A program made the translations under genes and the position numbers. From assembly GCA_963809715.1 (NCBI GenBank), contig CAWEKO010000003.1:248001-312000 (forward strand): DNA of 64,000 nucleotides, read 5' to 3'. Shown piece after piece: positions 9,533 through 18,964 of the stretch. This DNA is from Bog-473 sp963809715 (GTDB lineage Bacteria > Actinomycetota > Acidimicrobiia > Acidimicrobiales > RAAP-2). The notes under the pieces were generated by a model. That model saw only the letters and a list, made by a program, of their open reading frames with translations, did no database searches and was not told the DNA's origin. Each line of letters begins with the position of its first letter. The stretch's first letter is position 1.

Positions 9533-11017
9533 TCAGGCCCCCCGGTAGTCGAACCAGTCGAAGGCAGCCGCCCCGTCGACCGCGTACAGGCCGATGGTGC
9601 GTCCCAGGAAACCGCCAGTAACTTCGGTCGAGAGGTAGCGACCATCCAACTCGGCCAGCACCCGCGACGATCCGTCGCCGTCGACGTAACCCAACGCAAC
9701 CGTATCGGGTCCCCACTGATTGGGCATCGTGTCCATGGTGAGGACGACGGCACCATCGGGTCGGCTCGCAGTGGCCACGATGGAGCTGAGGGGTCCGATG
9801 CGCGCCCGCGCGATGATGCAGTCACCGGCTAGTCCGATCTCGAAGTGCGCCTCGGTGTCGAGCACGATTGCGAGCCCGGCCTCCGCGGAGTCCCCACCAT
9901 CGACCAGCGCGCTGACCGAGCACTGAAGATGCTGCTGGCGCCTGGCCACATACGTCGGCCGTGGCGCGTCGAGAGTTTCGGGGTTCCCGAGCAGCGTGAG
10001 CCATCCCGCTCGTCTGTCGAGCGTGCCGATCTCTGCGAGCGGCCGGCGGAGAGTGATCCATTCGGGGCCCAGTGCAGGCCCGTCGAAGTCGTCACGTCCG
10101 ATGCCCGGGACCCAGGAAGCTCCGGGCGAGGCCGGTGGCCGGGCGGGCATCTCCAGAGCCAGGGTGGATGGGACCGGCCACCCGTCCACCCATTCCACGT
10201 GTGTCAGGAAGGTCTCACGACCCAAAACGTGAAAGCCCGGCGACACGCCGCGGGGCCGCACGCCTAAGAGGACCATCCACCAGGACCCATTGGCCGCCTC
10301 GACGAGATCAGCGTGACCTGTGTTTTGAATCGGACTGTCGGTGCTCCGATGACTGATGATGGGATTAGAAGGAGCACCCTCCCAAGGCCCCGTGGGCGAG
10401 GGAGCGCGGGCAACCGAGACGCAGTGACCGCGTTCGGTGCCACCCTCGGCGATGACCAGGTACCACGTCCCCTCCCGTTGGAACAGATGTGGGGCTTCGG
10501 GATATTGCAGTCCGGTACCCGACCAGGTGACCTCGGGGCCATCGAGAATGGCGCCGGTCGTCGGATCGAGACGGGCTCGCGCAATCCCGCCGAGGCCCGA
10601 GAAGTGCAGCCAGCAGGTGCCGTCGTCGTCCCACGCCAGGTCGGGATCGATGCCGGGTACGTCAAGGGTAACGGGGTCCGACCATGGACCGTGAGGATCC
10701 TTGCTGGTAACGATGAAGGAAGCGGCGCTCGCCTCGGTGACGTTCGTCGTGATGAGCCAGAAGCGGTCGTCGTGATGGCGCAGGGTTGGGGCATAGATGC
10801 CATAGGACGCCCAGGAGTCCGTGCGGGATAGATCCAATTGGGACGTGCGGTCGAGTGCATTCCCCAACGGCGTCCACTCAACGAGGTTGGAGGATTGGAA
10901 GATCGGGATTCCGGGGAAGTAGGTGAACGAGGACGCAGCAAGGAAGTAAGCGTCCCCGGCCCGGCAGACGCTCGGGTCCGGGAAAAACCCCGGGATGACG
11001 GGATTCTGAAAGGTCAC
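9533..11017 (-). CDS. Glycoside hydrolase family 43 beta-xylosidase/arabinofuranosidase
   Basis: A 494-residue intracellular enzyme with no signal peptide. The five-bladed propeller domain starts NPVIPGFFPDPSV, where Asp14 is the expected catalytic base. GIDPDLAWDDDG supplies the Asp that tunes the acid, and YPEAPHLF the general-acid Glu. From about residue 310 a beta-sandwich (GH43 C2/DUF1349-like) follows, as in beta-xylosidases that trim xylo-oligosaccharides from the non-reducing end. The GTG start at 11017 overlaps the xylB stop by four bases (GTGA), so translation is coupled. Context with xylA and xylB supports release of xylose, or arabinose from side chains. Confidence 0.9.
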   Translation of the reverse strand: MTFQNPVIPGFFPDPSVCRAGDAYFLAASSFTYFPGIPIFQSSNLVEWTPLGNALDRTSQLDLSRTDSWASYGIYAPTLRHHDDRFWLITTNVTEASAASFIVTSKDPHGPWSDPVTLDVPGIDPDLAWDDDGTCWLHFSGLGGIARARLDPTTGAILDGPEVTWSGTGLQYPEAPHLFQREGTWYLVIAEGGTERGHCVSVARAPSPTGPWEGAPSNPIISHRSTDSPIQNTGHADLVEAANGSWWMVLLGVRPRGVSPGFHVLGRETFLTHVEWVDGWPVPSTLALEMPARPPASPGASWVPGIGRDDFDGPALGPEWITLRRPLAEIGTLDRRAGWLTLLGNPETLDAPRPTYVARRQQHLQCSVSALVDGGDSAEAGLAIVLDTEAHFEIGLAGDCIIARARIGPLSSIVATASRPDGAVVLTMDTMPNQWGPDTVALGYVDGDGSSRVLAELDGRYLSTEVTGGFLGRTIGLYAVDGAAAFDWFDYRGA

Positions 11018-12429
11018 TGGGCCAGTCTGGCTGTGTGGTCGGCGTAGGCCTCCCGGATGGCTGCTGCATCGATCGAACCGTCCGGTTCAACTGTCTCGCC
11101 CTGCCCCAGCTGCCAAGCTTCGGCCACGGCGCTGAACTCGACCCCGCGGCTGACGGCGGCAGCCTGGACAGCGGCACCCGCCGCCACCAGTTCACCTTCG
11201 GAAGGTACGACAACGGCCCGAGCCGTCAGGTCGGCTACCACACGGCGGTAGGCGGCGCTGTGGGCCGCGCCGCCGATGAGGAAGACGCGTCCGTCGACCG
11301 GCCCGAGCGAGTCCGCGCCGGCCAGCAGGTTGCACACCACCCCTTCGATGGCCGCCCGGGCCAGTTTCTGTGGCGTGACGTCGCTGCGGAGACCGATGAG
11401 CGTGCCGGCATCATCGGGCCGGTTCGGTGTCCGCTCACCGTCGAAGTACGGCACGAGCACGAGCCCTCCGGCTCCGGGCGGTGCGTCAAGGGCAAGTGCA
11501 TCGAAGCCCACGTGGTCGACGCCGAGAAGCCGAGCCACTGCGTCAGTCACTTTGGTGGCGTTCATTGTGCAGACCAGCGGCAGGAAGCGGCCTGTGGCAT
11601 CGGCGAAGCCTGCCACCGTTCCCGACGCGTCCGCAGATGGGTCATCGCTCACCGTGAACGCGGTGCCGCTCGTGCCGAGGCTCAATACGAGGTCGCCAGG
11701 CCGCAGCCCAAGTCCTAACGCCGCCGCCATGTTGTCGCCGGTGCCAGGAGCGACCTTGGCTCCGCTTCCGGCCCACTCTCCTGCAGTAGCCAGAGGAGGG
11801 AGCACCGCCGGGAGGAGCGGTTCCCATTCGACGGAATTGTCGACCAGGTCGAGAAGGTCGAGGCGGTAGCGTTCCTCGCCCGGCGACCAGTACCCCGTGC
11901 CCGACGCGTCGCCCCGGTCGGTCGTCCGTCGCCCAGTCAGGCGGGAAGAGAGCCAGTCGTGGGGGAGCAGGACGGCGGCGACGCGACGGAACACGTCGGG
12001 CTCGCAGCGCCGGAGCCAGCTGAGCTTTGTGATGGTGAAACTGGGCACCGGCACGCTCCCGCAGGCGGAAGCCCAGTCGGCGGGTCCTCCGGGCAGTGCA
12101 TTGATGAGCTCTCGGGCGTCGGGGGCCGATTCCGTGTCATTCCAGAGCTTCGCCGGTCGCAGCGCCGTCCCATTGGAGTCCGTGACGACGAGCCCGTGTT
12201 GCTGTGCCGCGATGGCGATCGCGTCGATCCGTCTGGTCTCTGGAACGCCGGCCTGCGCACACGCGGCACCGAAGGCGCGTTCCCAGTCTTCTGGTCGCTG
12301 CTCGCTGCGTGGGGGCGACGTCGGCGGGTGCGCTGACCGGCCCGCGGCCACTACTGCACCGGTCTCGAGATCGCGAACCTGAACCTTGCACGCCGTCGTG
12401 GACGAGTCGACCCCGACCACGAACGGCAT
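11014..12429 (-). CDS. xylB: Xylulokinase (FGGY family)
   Basis: A 471-residue FGGY carbohydrate kinase phosphorylating D-xylulose to xylulose-5-phosphate. The N-terminal phosphate loop is GVDSSTTACK. AIAAQQHGLV, GDASGTGYW, PGTGDNMAAALGLG and SLGTSGTAF match the two actin-like lobes of XylB in order. The ATG overlaps the xylA stop as TGATG, and the gene in turn overlaps the GH43 start. The length is normal for the family (about 460-500). All of this fits one polycistronic xylose operon. Confidence 0.93.
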   Translation of the reverse strand: MPFVVGVDSSTTACKVQVRDLETGAVVAAGRSAHPPTSPPRSEQRPEDWERAFGAACAQAGVPETRRIDAIAIAAQQHGLVVTDSNGTALRPAKLWNDTESAPDARELINALPGGPADWASACGSVPVPSFTITKLSWLRRCEPDVFRRVAAVLLPHDWLSSRLTGRRTTDRGDASGTGYWSPGEERYRLDLLDLVDNSVEWEPLLPAVLPPLATAGEWAGSGAKVAPGTGDNMAAALGLGLRPGDLVLSLGTSGTAFTVSDDPSADASGTVAGFADATGRFLPLVCTMNATKVTDAVARLLGVDHVGFDALALDAPPGAGGLVLVPYFDGERTPNRPDDAGTLIGLRSDVTPQKLARAAIEGVVCNLLAGADSLGPVDGRVFLIGGAAHSAAYRRVVADLTARAVVVPSEGELVAAGAAVQAAAVSRGVEFSAVAEAWQLGQGETVEPDGSIDAAAIREAYADHTARLAQ

Positions 12430-13586
12430 CAGCGCACCCCGAGCAGCAACTCCGTCACCAATTGGTCGAGGCGCTCGTGTCCGTAGCCCTGTGCGGCCAA
12501 GGCGTCTTCGTTCTCCTCCGCTGAGAGGATCCCGGCCAGGCCGTCAGGACCTGCTGTCGTCTCGCGTAGCGCTTCCGCTTTCGCCGTGCGCAGCGCCTCC
12601 TGGATCTCGGCGTCCTCACGGAAGCGTCGGGCCTTCTCGGCCAAGATCAGGTAGGTCCGCATGCAGCCGCGTGCGAAGTCCCAGACTCCTTCTGCGTTCT
12701 CGGTTCGGTAGGGATGGGCATCGAAATGCCGCATGCCTGTCCACCCAGCGTCCTCGAGCAACCGCACGGTATAGAAGGCGTCCCGGATGCCCTCGGAGCC
12801 GAACCGGAAGTCTTGGTCGAACTTGCCGATCCGCTGGGCATTGAGGTCGATGTGGAACAGCTTGTCGTGCCAAAGTGTCTGCGCGACGGCGTGCGAGAAC
12901 GAAAGCCCACTCATCGTCTCGTGGGCGAACTCAGGGTTGAGTCCGACCATGTCCGGCCATTCGAGTTCGCCGATGAAGGCGAGCGCATGGCCCACGGTCG
13001 GAAGGAAGATGTCGCCCCGGGGTTCGTTCGGCTTGGGTTCGAGGGCGATGCGCAGTCCGAGTCCGCGCCCGCGAATGTGTTCGCAGCAGAGATCGACTGC
13101 CTCCTTGTAGCGGTCGAGAGCCGCCTGCACGTCCTTGGTCGCATCGGCCTCGACACCTTCACGCCCACCCCACAGCACGAACACCTGGGCTCCCAGTTCG
13201 GCTCCCAATTCCATGGCCTCGCAGGCCTTCCGGACGGCGAACCGGCGCACGGCGGGGTCGTTCGCCGTGAACGCGCCTTCCTTGAAGACGGGGCGCCAGA
13301 ACAGGTTGGTCGTCGCCATCGGGACCTTCAATCCGGTCTCGTCGAGCGCAGCGCGAAACCGCTTGAGCACGGTTGTACGTTCCGAGGGCGTCGCGCCGTA
13401 GGGCACGAGGTCGTTGTCGTGGAAGCTCACTCCGTACGCGCCGAGGTCGGCCAAACGATGCACGGTCTCGACCGGATCGAGGTCGGCGCGAACCACGTTG
13501 CCAAACGGATCGCGCCCCGGATTTCCCACCGTCCACAATCCGAAGGTGAAGAGGTGGTCGGGACGTGGCGTGTAGTCATCCGACAT
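12429..13586 (-). CDS. xylA: Xylose isomerase
   Basis: A 385-residue class I-type xylose isomerase, the size of the Streptomyces enzymes, converting D-xylose to D-xylulose in the cytoplasm. It starts MSDDYTPRPDHLFTFGLW. Metal ligands are visible in EPKPNEPRGD, GLNPEFAHE, the DLNAQRIGKFDQDFRFG stretch and HFDAHPYR. A much longer frame runs upstream to 14039, but the ATG at 13586 has AAAGGATC just before it and fits the family start. It leads the leftward operon xylA-xylB-GH43-lacI. A LacI-type operator lies 81 bases upstream. Confidence 0.96.
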   Translation of the reverse strand: MSDDYTPRPDHLFTFGLWTVGNPGRDPFGNVVRADLDPVETVHRLADLGAYGVSFHDNDLVPYGATPSERTTVLKRFRAALDETGLKVPMATTNLFWRPVFKEGAFTANDPAVRRFAVRKACEAMELGAELGAQVFVLWGGREGVEADATKDVQAALDRYKEAVDLCCEHIRGRGLGLRIALEPKPNEPRGDIFLPTVGHALAFIGELEWPDMVGLNPEFAHETMSGLSFSHAVAQTLWHDKLFHIDLNAQRIGKFDQDFRFGSEGIRDAFYTVRLLEDAGWTGMRHFDAHPYRTENAEGVWDFARGCMRTYLILAEKARRFREDAEIQEALRTAKAEALRETTAGPDGLAGILSAEENEDALAAQGYGHERLDQLVTELLLGVR

Positions 13587-13666
13587 GTCGGATCCTTTCG
13601 TCCGGTCTGCGGCCATCCTTTGCAGCGTTCTGAACCGGCCGCAGCGGGAGCCCTGTACCTTGGCAA

Positions 13667-13680
13667 TGGTAGCGTTATCA
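13667..13680. promoter_or_regulatory. LacI-type operator between xylA and the Gfo/Idh gene
   Basis: TGGTAGCGTTATCA is an imperfect 14-base palindrome centred on CG. It is placed midway between the divergent starts of xylA (81 bases away) and the oxidoreductase (74 bases away), so it could control both. It differs at two positions from the operator at 5394-5407. Confidence 0.65.
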
Positions 13681-13753
13681 GGGGGAGCGGTCTCATTCCG
13701 GAACCCGGCCTGTTCGACCAGGACTGTCCGGCGGGACCAGGAGGGAAGACGAC

Positions 13754-14725
13754 GTGATCCGTTGGGGAGTGATCGGTCCGGGTGCCATTGCCGTCGGATT
13801 CGGCGACGCCATGTCGATGGTGGACGGGGGAGAAATCGTGGCGGTCGCCTCGCGGGCGGCAGATCGGGCCGCGGCCTACGGCGATCGTTTCGGCGTCCCC
13901 CGGCGCTACGACGACTACTCGGCGCTGGCCGAGGACCGCGATATCGATGCCGTCTACGTGGCAACGCCCCAGTCGCGGCATCGCGAGGACACCTTGATGA
14001 TGCTCGAGGCGGGCAAGCACGTGCTCTGTGAGAAGCCATTTGCGCTGAGCGCTGGCCAGAGCCGCGACATGGTCGAGGCAGCTCAGCGCCGAGGGCTGTT
14101 CCTCATGGAAGCCATCTGGAGCCGGTTCCTCCCCACCTACCGCCACCTGGTCGACCTCGTCGGCGATGGCCGGATCGGCCAGCCCATCTTCGTCGAGGCC
14201 GATTTCGGCTTTCGGCGGTCGTTCGATCCCGAGGACCGGCTCTTTCGGCTCGACCTCGGTGGCGGCGGGCTGCTGGACCTCGGGATCTACCCGCTCCAGC
14301 TGTGTACGTTGCTCCTCGGTCCCGTCGAGCGCGTGGCGGCCGAGGGTGTCCTCGGCGATACCGGGGTTGATGAGCAGGTGGCGGCGGTGCTGCGGCACGC
14401 CAATGGCACCCTCGGTGTGATCAAGGCGGCTCTCCGCGTTGCCATGACCTGCACCGCTCGGATCTCGGGCACCGACGGCGTCATCGAAATCCCGGCTTTG
14501 ATGCACTGCCCCAACTCCCTCAAGGTTCTGTCGCCCTCAGGCCTCGAGCAGTTCGACGGGTCCTACGAAGGGAACGGGTTGCGCTTCGAGATCGAGGAGG
14601 TGCATCGCTGCCTCGCCGAGGGCGAGACCGAGAGTGCCACGATGTCACTGGACCAGACCTTGGATTTGTCCGGCACGCTCGACGCCATCCGGGCGCAGAT
14701 CGGTTTGGTCTTTCCCGGCGAGTAA
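13754..14725 (+). CDS. Gfo/Idh/MocA-family oxidoreductase
   Basis: A 323-residue NAD(P)-dependent sugar or diol dehydrogenase. The Rossmann domain begins IRWGVIGPGAIAVGF. VYVATPQSRHRE and the conserved GKHVLCEKPF follow, then an IEIPALMH-type C-terminal beta sheet. LDLGIYPLQLC resembles the D-xylose 1-dehydrogenase/dihydrodiol dehydrogenase branch. The GTG at 13754 has AGGAGGG eight bases upstream. It is divergent from xylA across a shared operator, which suggests a role with pentoses or pentose-containing glycosides. The exact substrate is not decidable. Confidence 0.85.
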   Translation: MIRWGVIGPGAIAVGFGDAMSMVDGGEIVAVASRAADRAAAYGDRFGVPRRYDDYSALAEDRDIDAVYVATPQSRHREDTLMMLEAGKHVLCEKPFALSAGQSRDMVEAAQRRGLFLMEAIWSRFLPTYRHLVDLVGDGRIGQPIFVEADFGFRRSFDPEDRLFRLDLGGGGLLDLGIYPLQLCTLLLGPVERVAAEGVLGDTGVDEQVAAVLRHANGTLGVIKAALRVAMTCTARISGTDGVIEIPALMHCPNSLKVLSPSGLEQFDGSYEGNGLRFEIEEVHRCLAEGETESATMSLDQTLDLSGTLDAIRAQIGLVFPGE

Positions 14726-14731
14726 CGGGAC

Positions 14732-15952
14732 CTATCGGAGTCGGAAGAGGATCTCGCCGGCATCTGGCACGACCAGGGCCTCCGGATCGGCTTGCCATTC
14801 GTCGAGGTCCACAGAGGCTCGATCGAGGTAGTTCAGGTTGGCCCGCCGGACCACATCCTCGGGGATACCGGTGGCCAGCGTCACCCGGACCCGCTCGCGC
14901 TCGCCCCGGACGGGGTCGTACGTCCCGGCGCCGAAGAGGTGGGTGGAATGTGCCAGTTGACCCCGGGGATAGTTCCGGTACTGCGCCCAGTTGGCCAAGA
15001 AGTAATCGCGGCAGTGGTAGCCCAAGGCCTCCAGTCCTGGATGCATTGCGGCGATCTGATCGATGTGGGGCGCGTAGAGGACGACCTCGCCCCCGTCGGC
15101 CACCACCGGCTCAACCTTGTAGAAGCCTTTGGCCCCGGTCCAGAGGTCGGCGTAACGGGAGGGGACCAACGAGAGCACACGCCGGACAGGAGCATCGAGG
15201 TACTCGACATGCGTCGTCGCAGAGACCTCAGCCGCCGATGCCCACGCTTCTTCGGGCGCGCCGAAGGCGGCCGCGGAGAGGCGCCCCGTCTGGTGATCCA
15301 CCACCACGCAGAGGGCATGACGCTCGCCCGGTACCAGACGAGCGGCCGCGTCGATCAGCGCCCGCACCGGTGTGATCCCGCGGGTGCCGATGATGGCGCT
15401 GCTGGTGATGAGTGCACCGAGCCAATGCGTGACGTCGATCAGCTCCTGGCCCGAGACTCCGGGAAAGAGATACTTGTTGCCTCCTGAGAATCCGACCACC
15501 TCGTGCGGCAGGACCGGTCCGATGATGAGGGTCACGTCACTCTCGGGAACGGCCCGGTTGATGCGGACCTCTACCGGCTCCTCGAGGAGCCCCTCCGAGA
15601 GCTTCACGACGTTCTCGGCCGCCAGGCCGCCCACACTCACGTAGGTCTGGTCGTCCCACCACGCGTGGTTGAGCACCGGAAAGGTGAGATCACCAGTCAT
15701 GGCCCGCATTGCTTCTGGAGACATAGGAGCGTGGGTCCCGAGGGCCACCACCGCGGTGCACGAGCTGACCCGGGCGTTGACCGCCTCATCGACCGCCGAG
15801 AGGAGCAGGGGTAAGGGGCAGCTCCTGGTGGCGTCCGGTATGACCAGGCAGAGGGAGCGACCATCGAGGTCGAGCGCATTCATCTGGGTCCGGATGAATG
15901 CCCGGATTGCCGCGTCTTCGAGGACGCCGATCACTCCGCCGATCGTTCTCAC
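14732..15952 (-). CDS. LarA-family nickel-pincer racemase/epimerase (aldonate epimerase candidate)
   Basis: A 406-residue member of the LarA (DUF2088) family. The residues known for lactate racemase are all present: His74 in GTHAPMS, His150 and Lys160 in PHEVVGFSGGNK, and His176 in DVTHWLG. The Lys-to-His spacing of 16 equals that of LarA (K184, H200). PDATRS is the N-terminal family motif. The GTG start overlaps the stop of the upstream hexuronate reductase (GTGA). Some LarA homologues are known to act on other 2-hydroxy acids, including gluconate, so in this operon I infer C2 epimerisation of the aldonate made by the reductase, for example D-mannonate to D-gluconate. LarB, LarC and LarE are not in the window. 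Confidence 0.85.
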   Translation of the reverse strand: MRTIGGVIGVLEDAAIRAFIRTQMNALDLDGRSLCLVIPDATRSCPLPLLLSAVDEAVNARVSSCTAVVALGTHAPMSPEAMRAMTGDLTFPVLNHAWWDDQTYVSVGGLAAENVVKLSEGLLEEPVEVRINRAVPESDVTLIIGPVLPHEVVGFSGGNKYLFPGVSGQELIDVTHWLGALITSSAIIGTRGITPVRALIDAAARLVPGERHALCVVVDHQTGRLSAAAFGAPEEAWASAAEVSATTHVEYLDAPVRRVLSLVPSRYADLWTGAKGFYKVEPVVADGGEVVLYAPHIDQIAAMHPGLEALGYHCRDYFLANWAQYRNYPRGQLAHSTHLFGAGTYDPVRGERERVRVTLATGIPEDVVRRANLNYLDRASVDLDEWQADPEALVVPDAGEILFRLR

Positions 15953-17346
15953 GAGAGGTCCTCGAACAATCGAGCGCCTTGAAGCGTGAGTTGCTGCAGT
16001 GATCCGGCCACTTCGACGATGAAGGGCTCGTCGAAATGCTCGCCCAGGGCACGTTCAGTGAGGCGGGATAGGTCGCGAGGGGGAAGCGACGTCAGACGGC
16101 TGGCCTCTGGGTCGTCGAGCGCGGGCAATGGCTGACCTCCGACGGGGACCCCGGCCACCGCGGCTATCCAGATGGCCACGACGACGGCGAACCTCGTGGT
16201 ATCGAGTCCCGCCCGCTGACGGGTCGAGACGACGTTGCCGAATCGGAGCGGAAGTTTGCGCGACCCATCGGCACCGACCTGAACGCACGAGTGTCGGAGG
16301 TTGGGATTGGCAAACCGGCGCAGAGCGGCGTCTGCGAAGCGGCGGGGTTGGAGCGCGGTTGGGATTTCGGTCACCGCCAGCACGTCCTCGACAAGTTGCT
16401 GCGTGAACCGTCTCACCGTGGTGTCGGCGGCAGCGCTGGCGATCGTCGCTCGTCCCAGTAAAAGACCGCCGTAAGCCAAGGCGGAGTGTGGGCCGTTCAA
16501 GAGCCAGAGCTTGCGCTGTTCGAAGGGAGCGATGTCTTGGACCAGCTCCGCACCGACCGTTCCGAACATCTCCAGCGCGTCGTCGGCCTCCACGATCCAC
16601 GAACGGTGGTGCTCCGTCGTCACCGCGCCGAGGTCGACCAGACCGAGCCGTTCCGCGATCTCGGAGATGTCTTCGTCTGTCGTCGCCGGGACCATGCGAT
16701 CGACCACGGAGTTGGGGAATCGCACCTCGGCGGAGATCCATTCCGGGAGGGAGGCGTCGAGGCGGGCGGCGCTCTCGCATACGCGCTTCCGGAGCCGGTC
16801 CCCGTTGCTGGACACGTTGTCCAACGATGCCACTACTGGTGGCAGGCCGCCCGATTCTCGCCATCGGGCCAGGGAAAGCGCCAAGACCCCGGCGGCACTG
16901 GCGCGACGCTCTGGCTGCTCACTCTGGTCGGGTTCGGGGTCGTACCCCTTCTCGGTGAGGGTCAAGGACACCACACGGGTCGATGGCGCCGTCAGTGCGG
17001 CGAGCGCCGCCGGCGCTCCCGTGGAAACCGAGTTGAAGGCGCCGATGACACGCAGCCGTGCAGCTGTGTCCGGCTCACGCTCCACAACTGTGTAGTAGCC
17101 GTCCTGAGGTTCGAGCCGCTCCTGCGCCGTGATGCTATGGAGCGAGACCCCTCGAATGGCCGCCGGGATCCCGAGGCGGAGGAGGTCGTCCGCGTAGACG
17201 GCGAGGTGCGCCCGTGCGAAGGCACCGACCCCGAGATGCGTGATGGACGCGTTTCGTGGTCGCTCGTAGGTGGCGACGGACCCAGCTCGTGCGATATCGC
17301 GCGTGGCGGCGGACAGTCGTCTGGGTTGCTCCGCTGCCCGCGTCAT
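15949..17346 (-). CDS. Hexuronate reductase, mannitol-dehydrogenase family (UxuB/UxaB type)
   Basis: A 465-residue NAD-dependent long-chain dehydrogenase. ITHLGVGAFARAHLAVYADD is the nucleotide-binding start. VVSLTLTEKGY, then FPNSVVDRMVPATT, and the catalytic KLWLLNGPHSALAYGG (Lys, Asn and His) match fructuronate and tagaturonate reductases. It would reduce D-fructuronate to D-mannonate or D-tagaturonate to D-altronate; sequence alone does not choose. Its neighbours are uxaC upstream, separated by 146 bases, and the LarA-like gene, which it overlaps by four bases. Confidence 0.9.
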   Translation of the reverse strand: MTRAAEQPRRLSAATRDIARAGSVATYERPRNASITHLGVGAFARAHLAVYADDLLRLGIPAAIRGVSLHSITAQERLEPQDGYYTVVEREPDTAARLRVIGAFNSVSTGAPAALAALTAPSTRVVSLTLTEKGYDPEPDQSEQPERRASAAGVLALSLARWRESGGLPPVVASLDNVSSNGDRLRKRVCESAARLDASLPEWISAEVRFPNSVVDRMVPATTDEDISEIAERLGLVDLGAVTTEHHRSWIVEADDALEMFGTVGAELVQDIAPFEQRKLWLLNGPHSALAYGGLLLGRATIASAAADTTVRRFTQQLVEDVLAVTEIPTALQPRRFADAALRRFANPNLRHSCVQVGADGSRKLPLRFGNVVSTRQRAGLDTTRFAVVVAIWIAAVAGVPVGGQPLPALDDPEASRLTSLPPRDLSRLTERALGEHFDEPFIVEVAGSLQQLTLQGARLFEDLS

Positions 17347-17492
17347 CAGAGGTACCTGTGGCTCTCAGGGTAACGTCGGGCGTTGAAAATGGCTGCGTCT
17401 GCTTCGACGAACGCCCGGCCGGTTGCCGCAGCCACGAGTGACCCGGTCGTGGACTTGTCCGCGCTCATCAAGGCCGACCAGGAGGACGGATC

Positions 17493-18902
17493 TCATCGCG
17501 TCGAGGTGCGAAAAGCTCGGCGGGCGAGGTGGTACGCCAGGTCGGCTGCGATGGCGGCAGCCTCGGGCTCTTCCATCCTGTGCTCGGCCACCAGCCCGGC
17601 CAGATAGCCGGCGTTGACTCGCCGGGCCACGTCGTGGCGGGCGGGGATGGTGAGAAGGGAGCGGGCGTCGTCGTTGAAGCCGACGGTGTTGGCAAAGCCG
17701 GCTGTCTCGCTCACCAGGCTGTAGTACCTGCGCAGGCCCTCAGGGCTGTCGAAGAACCACCACGGGGCCCCAAGCCGCAGCGCTGGGTAGTGGCCGGCCA
17801 GCGGCGCCAGCTCTCGGCTGTAGGTGGTTTCGTCCAGTGTGTAGACGACGACGGTCAGCGCCGGGTCGTTCCCGAATCGGTCGAGCAACGGCTTGAGCGT
17901 CCCCACGTAGTCAGTCGCCTGAGGGATGTCGGCCCCCATGTCCGGGCCGAACCGAGCCCACAAGGACGGGTTGTGATTTCTCCAGGCTCCGGCGTGGATC
18001 TGCAGCACGAGTCCGTCCTCGAGGCTCATCGACGCCATCTCGACGAGCATCTGGCCCCGAAAGCGTTCGGCGTCATCGGGGCTCTGCCTCCCCGTCGCAA
18101 CTTTGGCGAAAAGGTCTTCGGCATCGCGCGCGGTCAGGTCCGTCGTGTTGGCGGAGGGGTGCCCGTGGTCCGATGCCGTGGCACCGGCGGCCACGAAGTG
18201 CGCCCGGCGTTGGCGGATCGCATCGAGGTAGCCCTTCCAGGTCGAGACGTCGCTGCCGGTGAGTTCGCCGAGTTCGGCCAGGTTGGACTGGAAGCCGGGC
18301 CGGTCCGGATCGACGATGTCATCGGGTCGAAAGGTCGGCACGACTCGACCCGGCCACCCCGATCCGCGTAACGCGGCATGGGAGGCGAGCCCATCCAGCG
18401 CACCGTCCGTGGTGGCCAGGAATTCGATCTCGAAGCGGTCGAAGAGAGAACGGGGCCGGAACTCGTCACTGGTGAGACACGACGCAAGGAGATCGTAGAT
18501 GTCGTCGGCGGTCGCGGGGCCGAGCGGTTCTTCCGCTCCGAAAACGGCGGCGAGGGTGTGGTCCAGCCAAAGCTTCGACGGGGTGCCCGAGAAGAGGTGA
18601 TAGTGCTTGGCCAGCTCACGCCAGACCTGCCGCCCGTCGACTTCGACCGTGGGTCCGTGCACGGGTTGGACGCCGAGCGCCTCGAGGCGAACGCCCTGGC
18701 TGTACATGAGGCGGAGCAGGTAGTGGTCCCGGGTCACCAGCTCGAGCGCCGGGTCACCGCCCCATTGGTCCTCGGCCAACTGGCGCGGACTGCAGTGGCC
18801 GTGTGGGCTTACGATGGGCAAAGTCCTGGTTGCCTCGTAGAGGCCCCGTGCCAGGTCGCGCGTCGAGGGTTCTGCCGGGAACAGGCGGTCAGGGAGGAGC
18901 AC
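17493..18902 (-). CDS. uxaC: Glucuronate/galacturonate isomerase
   Basis: A 469-residue uronate isomerase of the amidohydrolase-like superfamily, converting D-glucuronate to D-fructuronate and D-galacturonate to D-tagaturonate. IVSPHGHCSPRQLAEDQWGG carries the first metal-site His pair. WLDHTLAAVFG, a LEDGLVLQIHAGAWRNHNP region and the C-terminal GFNDDARSLLTIPARHD agree with UxaC. The start is the GTG at 18902; no strong ribosome site is visible, but the frame begins at the family's usual point (LLPDRLFPAE). First gene of the uronate operon; a 14-base palindrome lies 63 bases upstream. Confidence 0.93.
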   Translation of the reverse strand: MLLPDRLFPAEPSTRDLARGLYEATRTLPIVSPHGHCSPRQLAEDQWGGDPALELVTRDHYLLRLMYSQGVRLEALGVQPVHGPTVEVDGRQVWRELAKHYHLFSGTPSKLWLDHTLAAVFGAEEPLGPATADDIYDLLASCLTSDEFRPRSLFDRFEIEFLATTDGALDGLASHAALRGSGWPGRVVPTFRPDDIVDPDRPGFQSNLAELGELTGSDVSTWKGYLDAIRQRRAHFVAAGATASDHGHPSANTTDLTARDAEDLFAKVATGRQSPDDAERFRGQMLVEMASMSLEDGLVLQIHAGAWRNHNPSLWARFGPDMGADIPQATDYVGTLKPLLDRFGNDPALTVVVYTLDETTYSRELAPLAGHYPALRLGAPWWFFDSPEGLRRYYSLVSETAGFANTVGFNDDARSLLTIPARHDVARRVNAGYLAGLVAEHRMEEPEAAAIAADLAYHLARRAFRTSTR

Positions 18903-18964
18903 GACTGCAAAGCTTGCAGAGCCCGGTCGAGCGTGCCACAGCGCCGCGATCAGGGGCAGGAATC

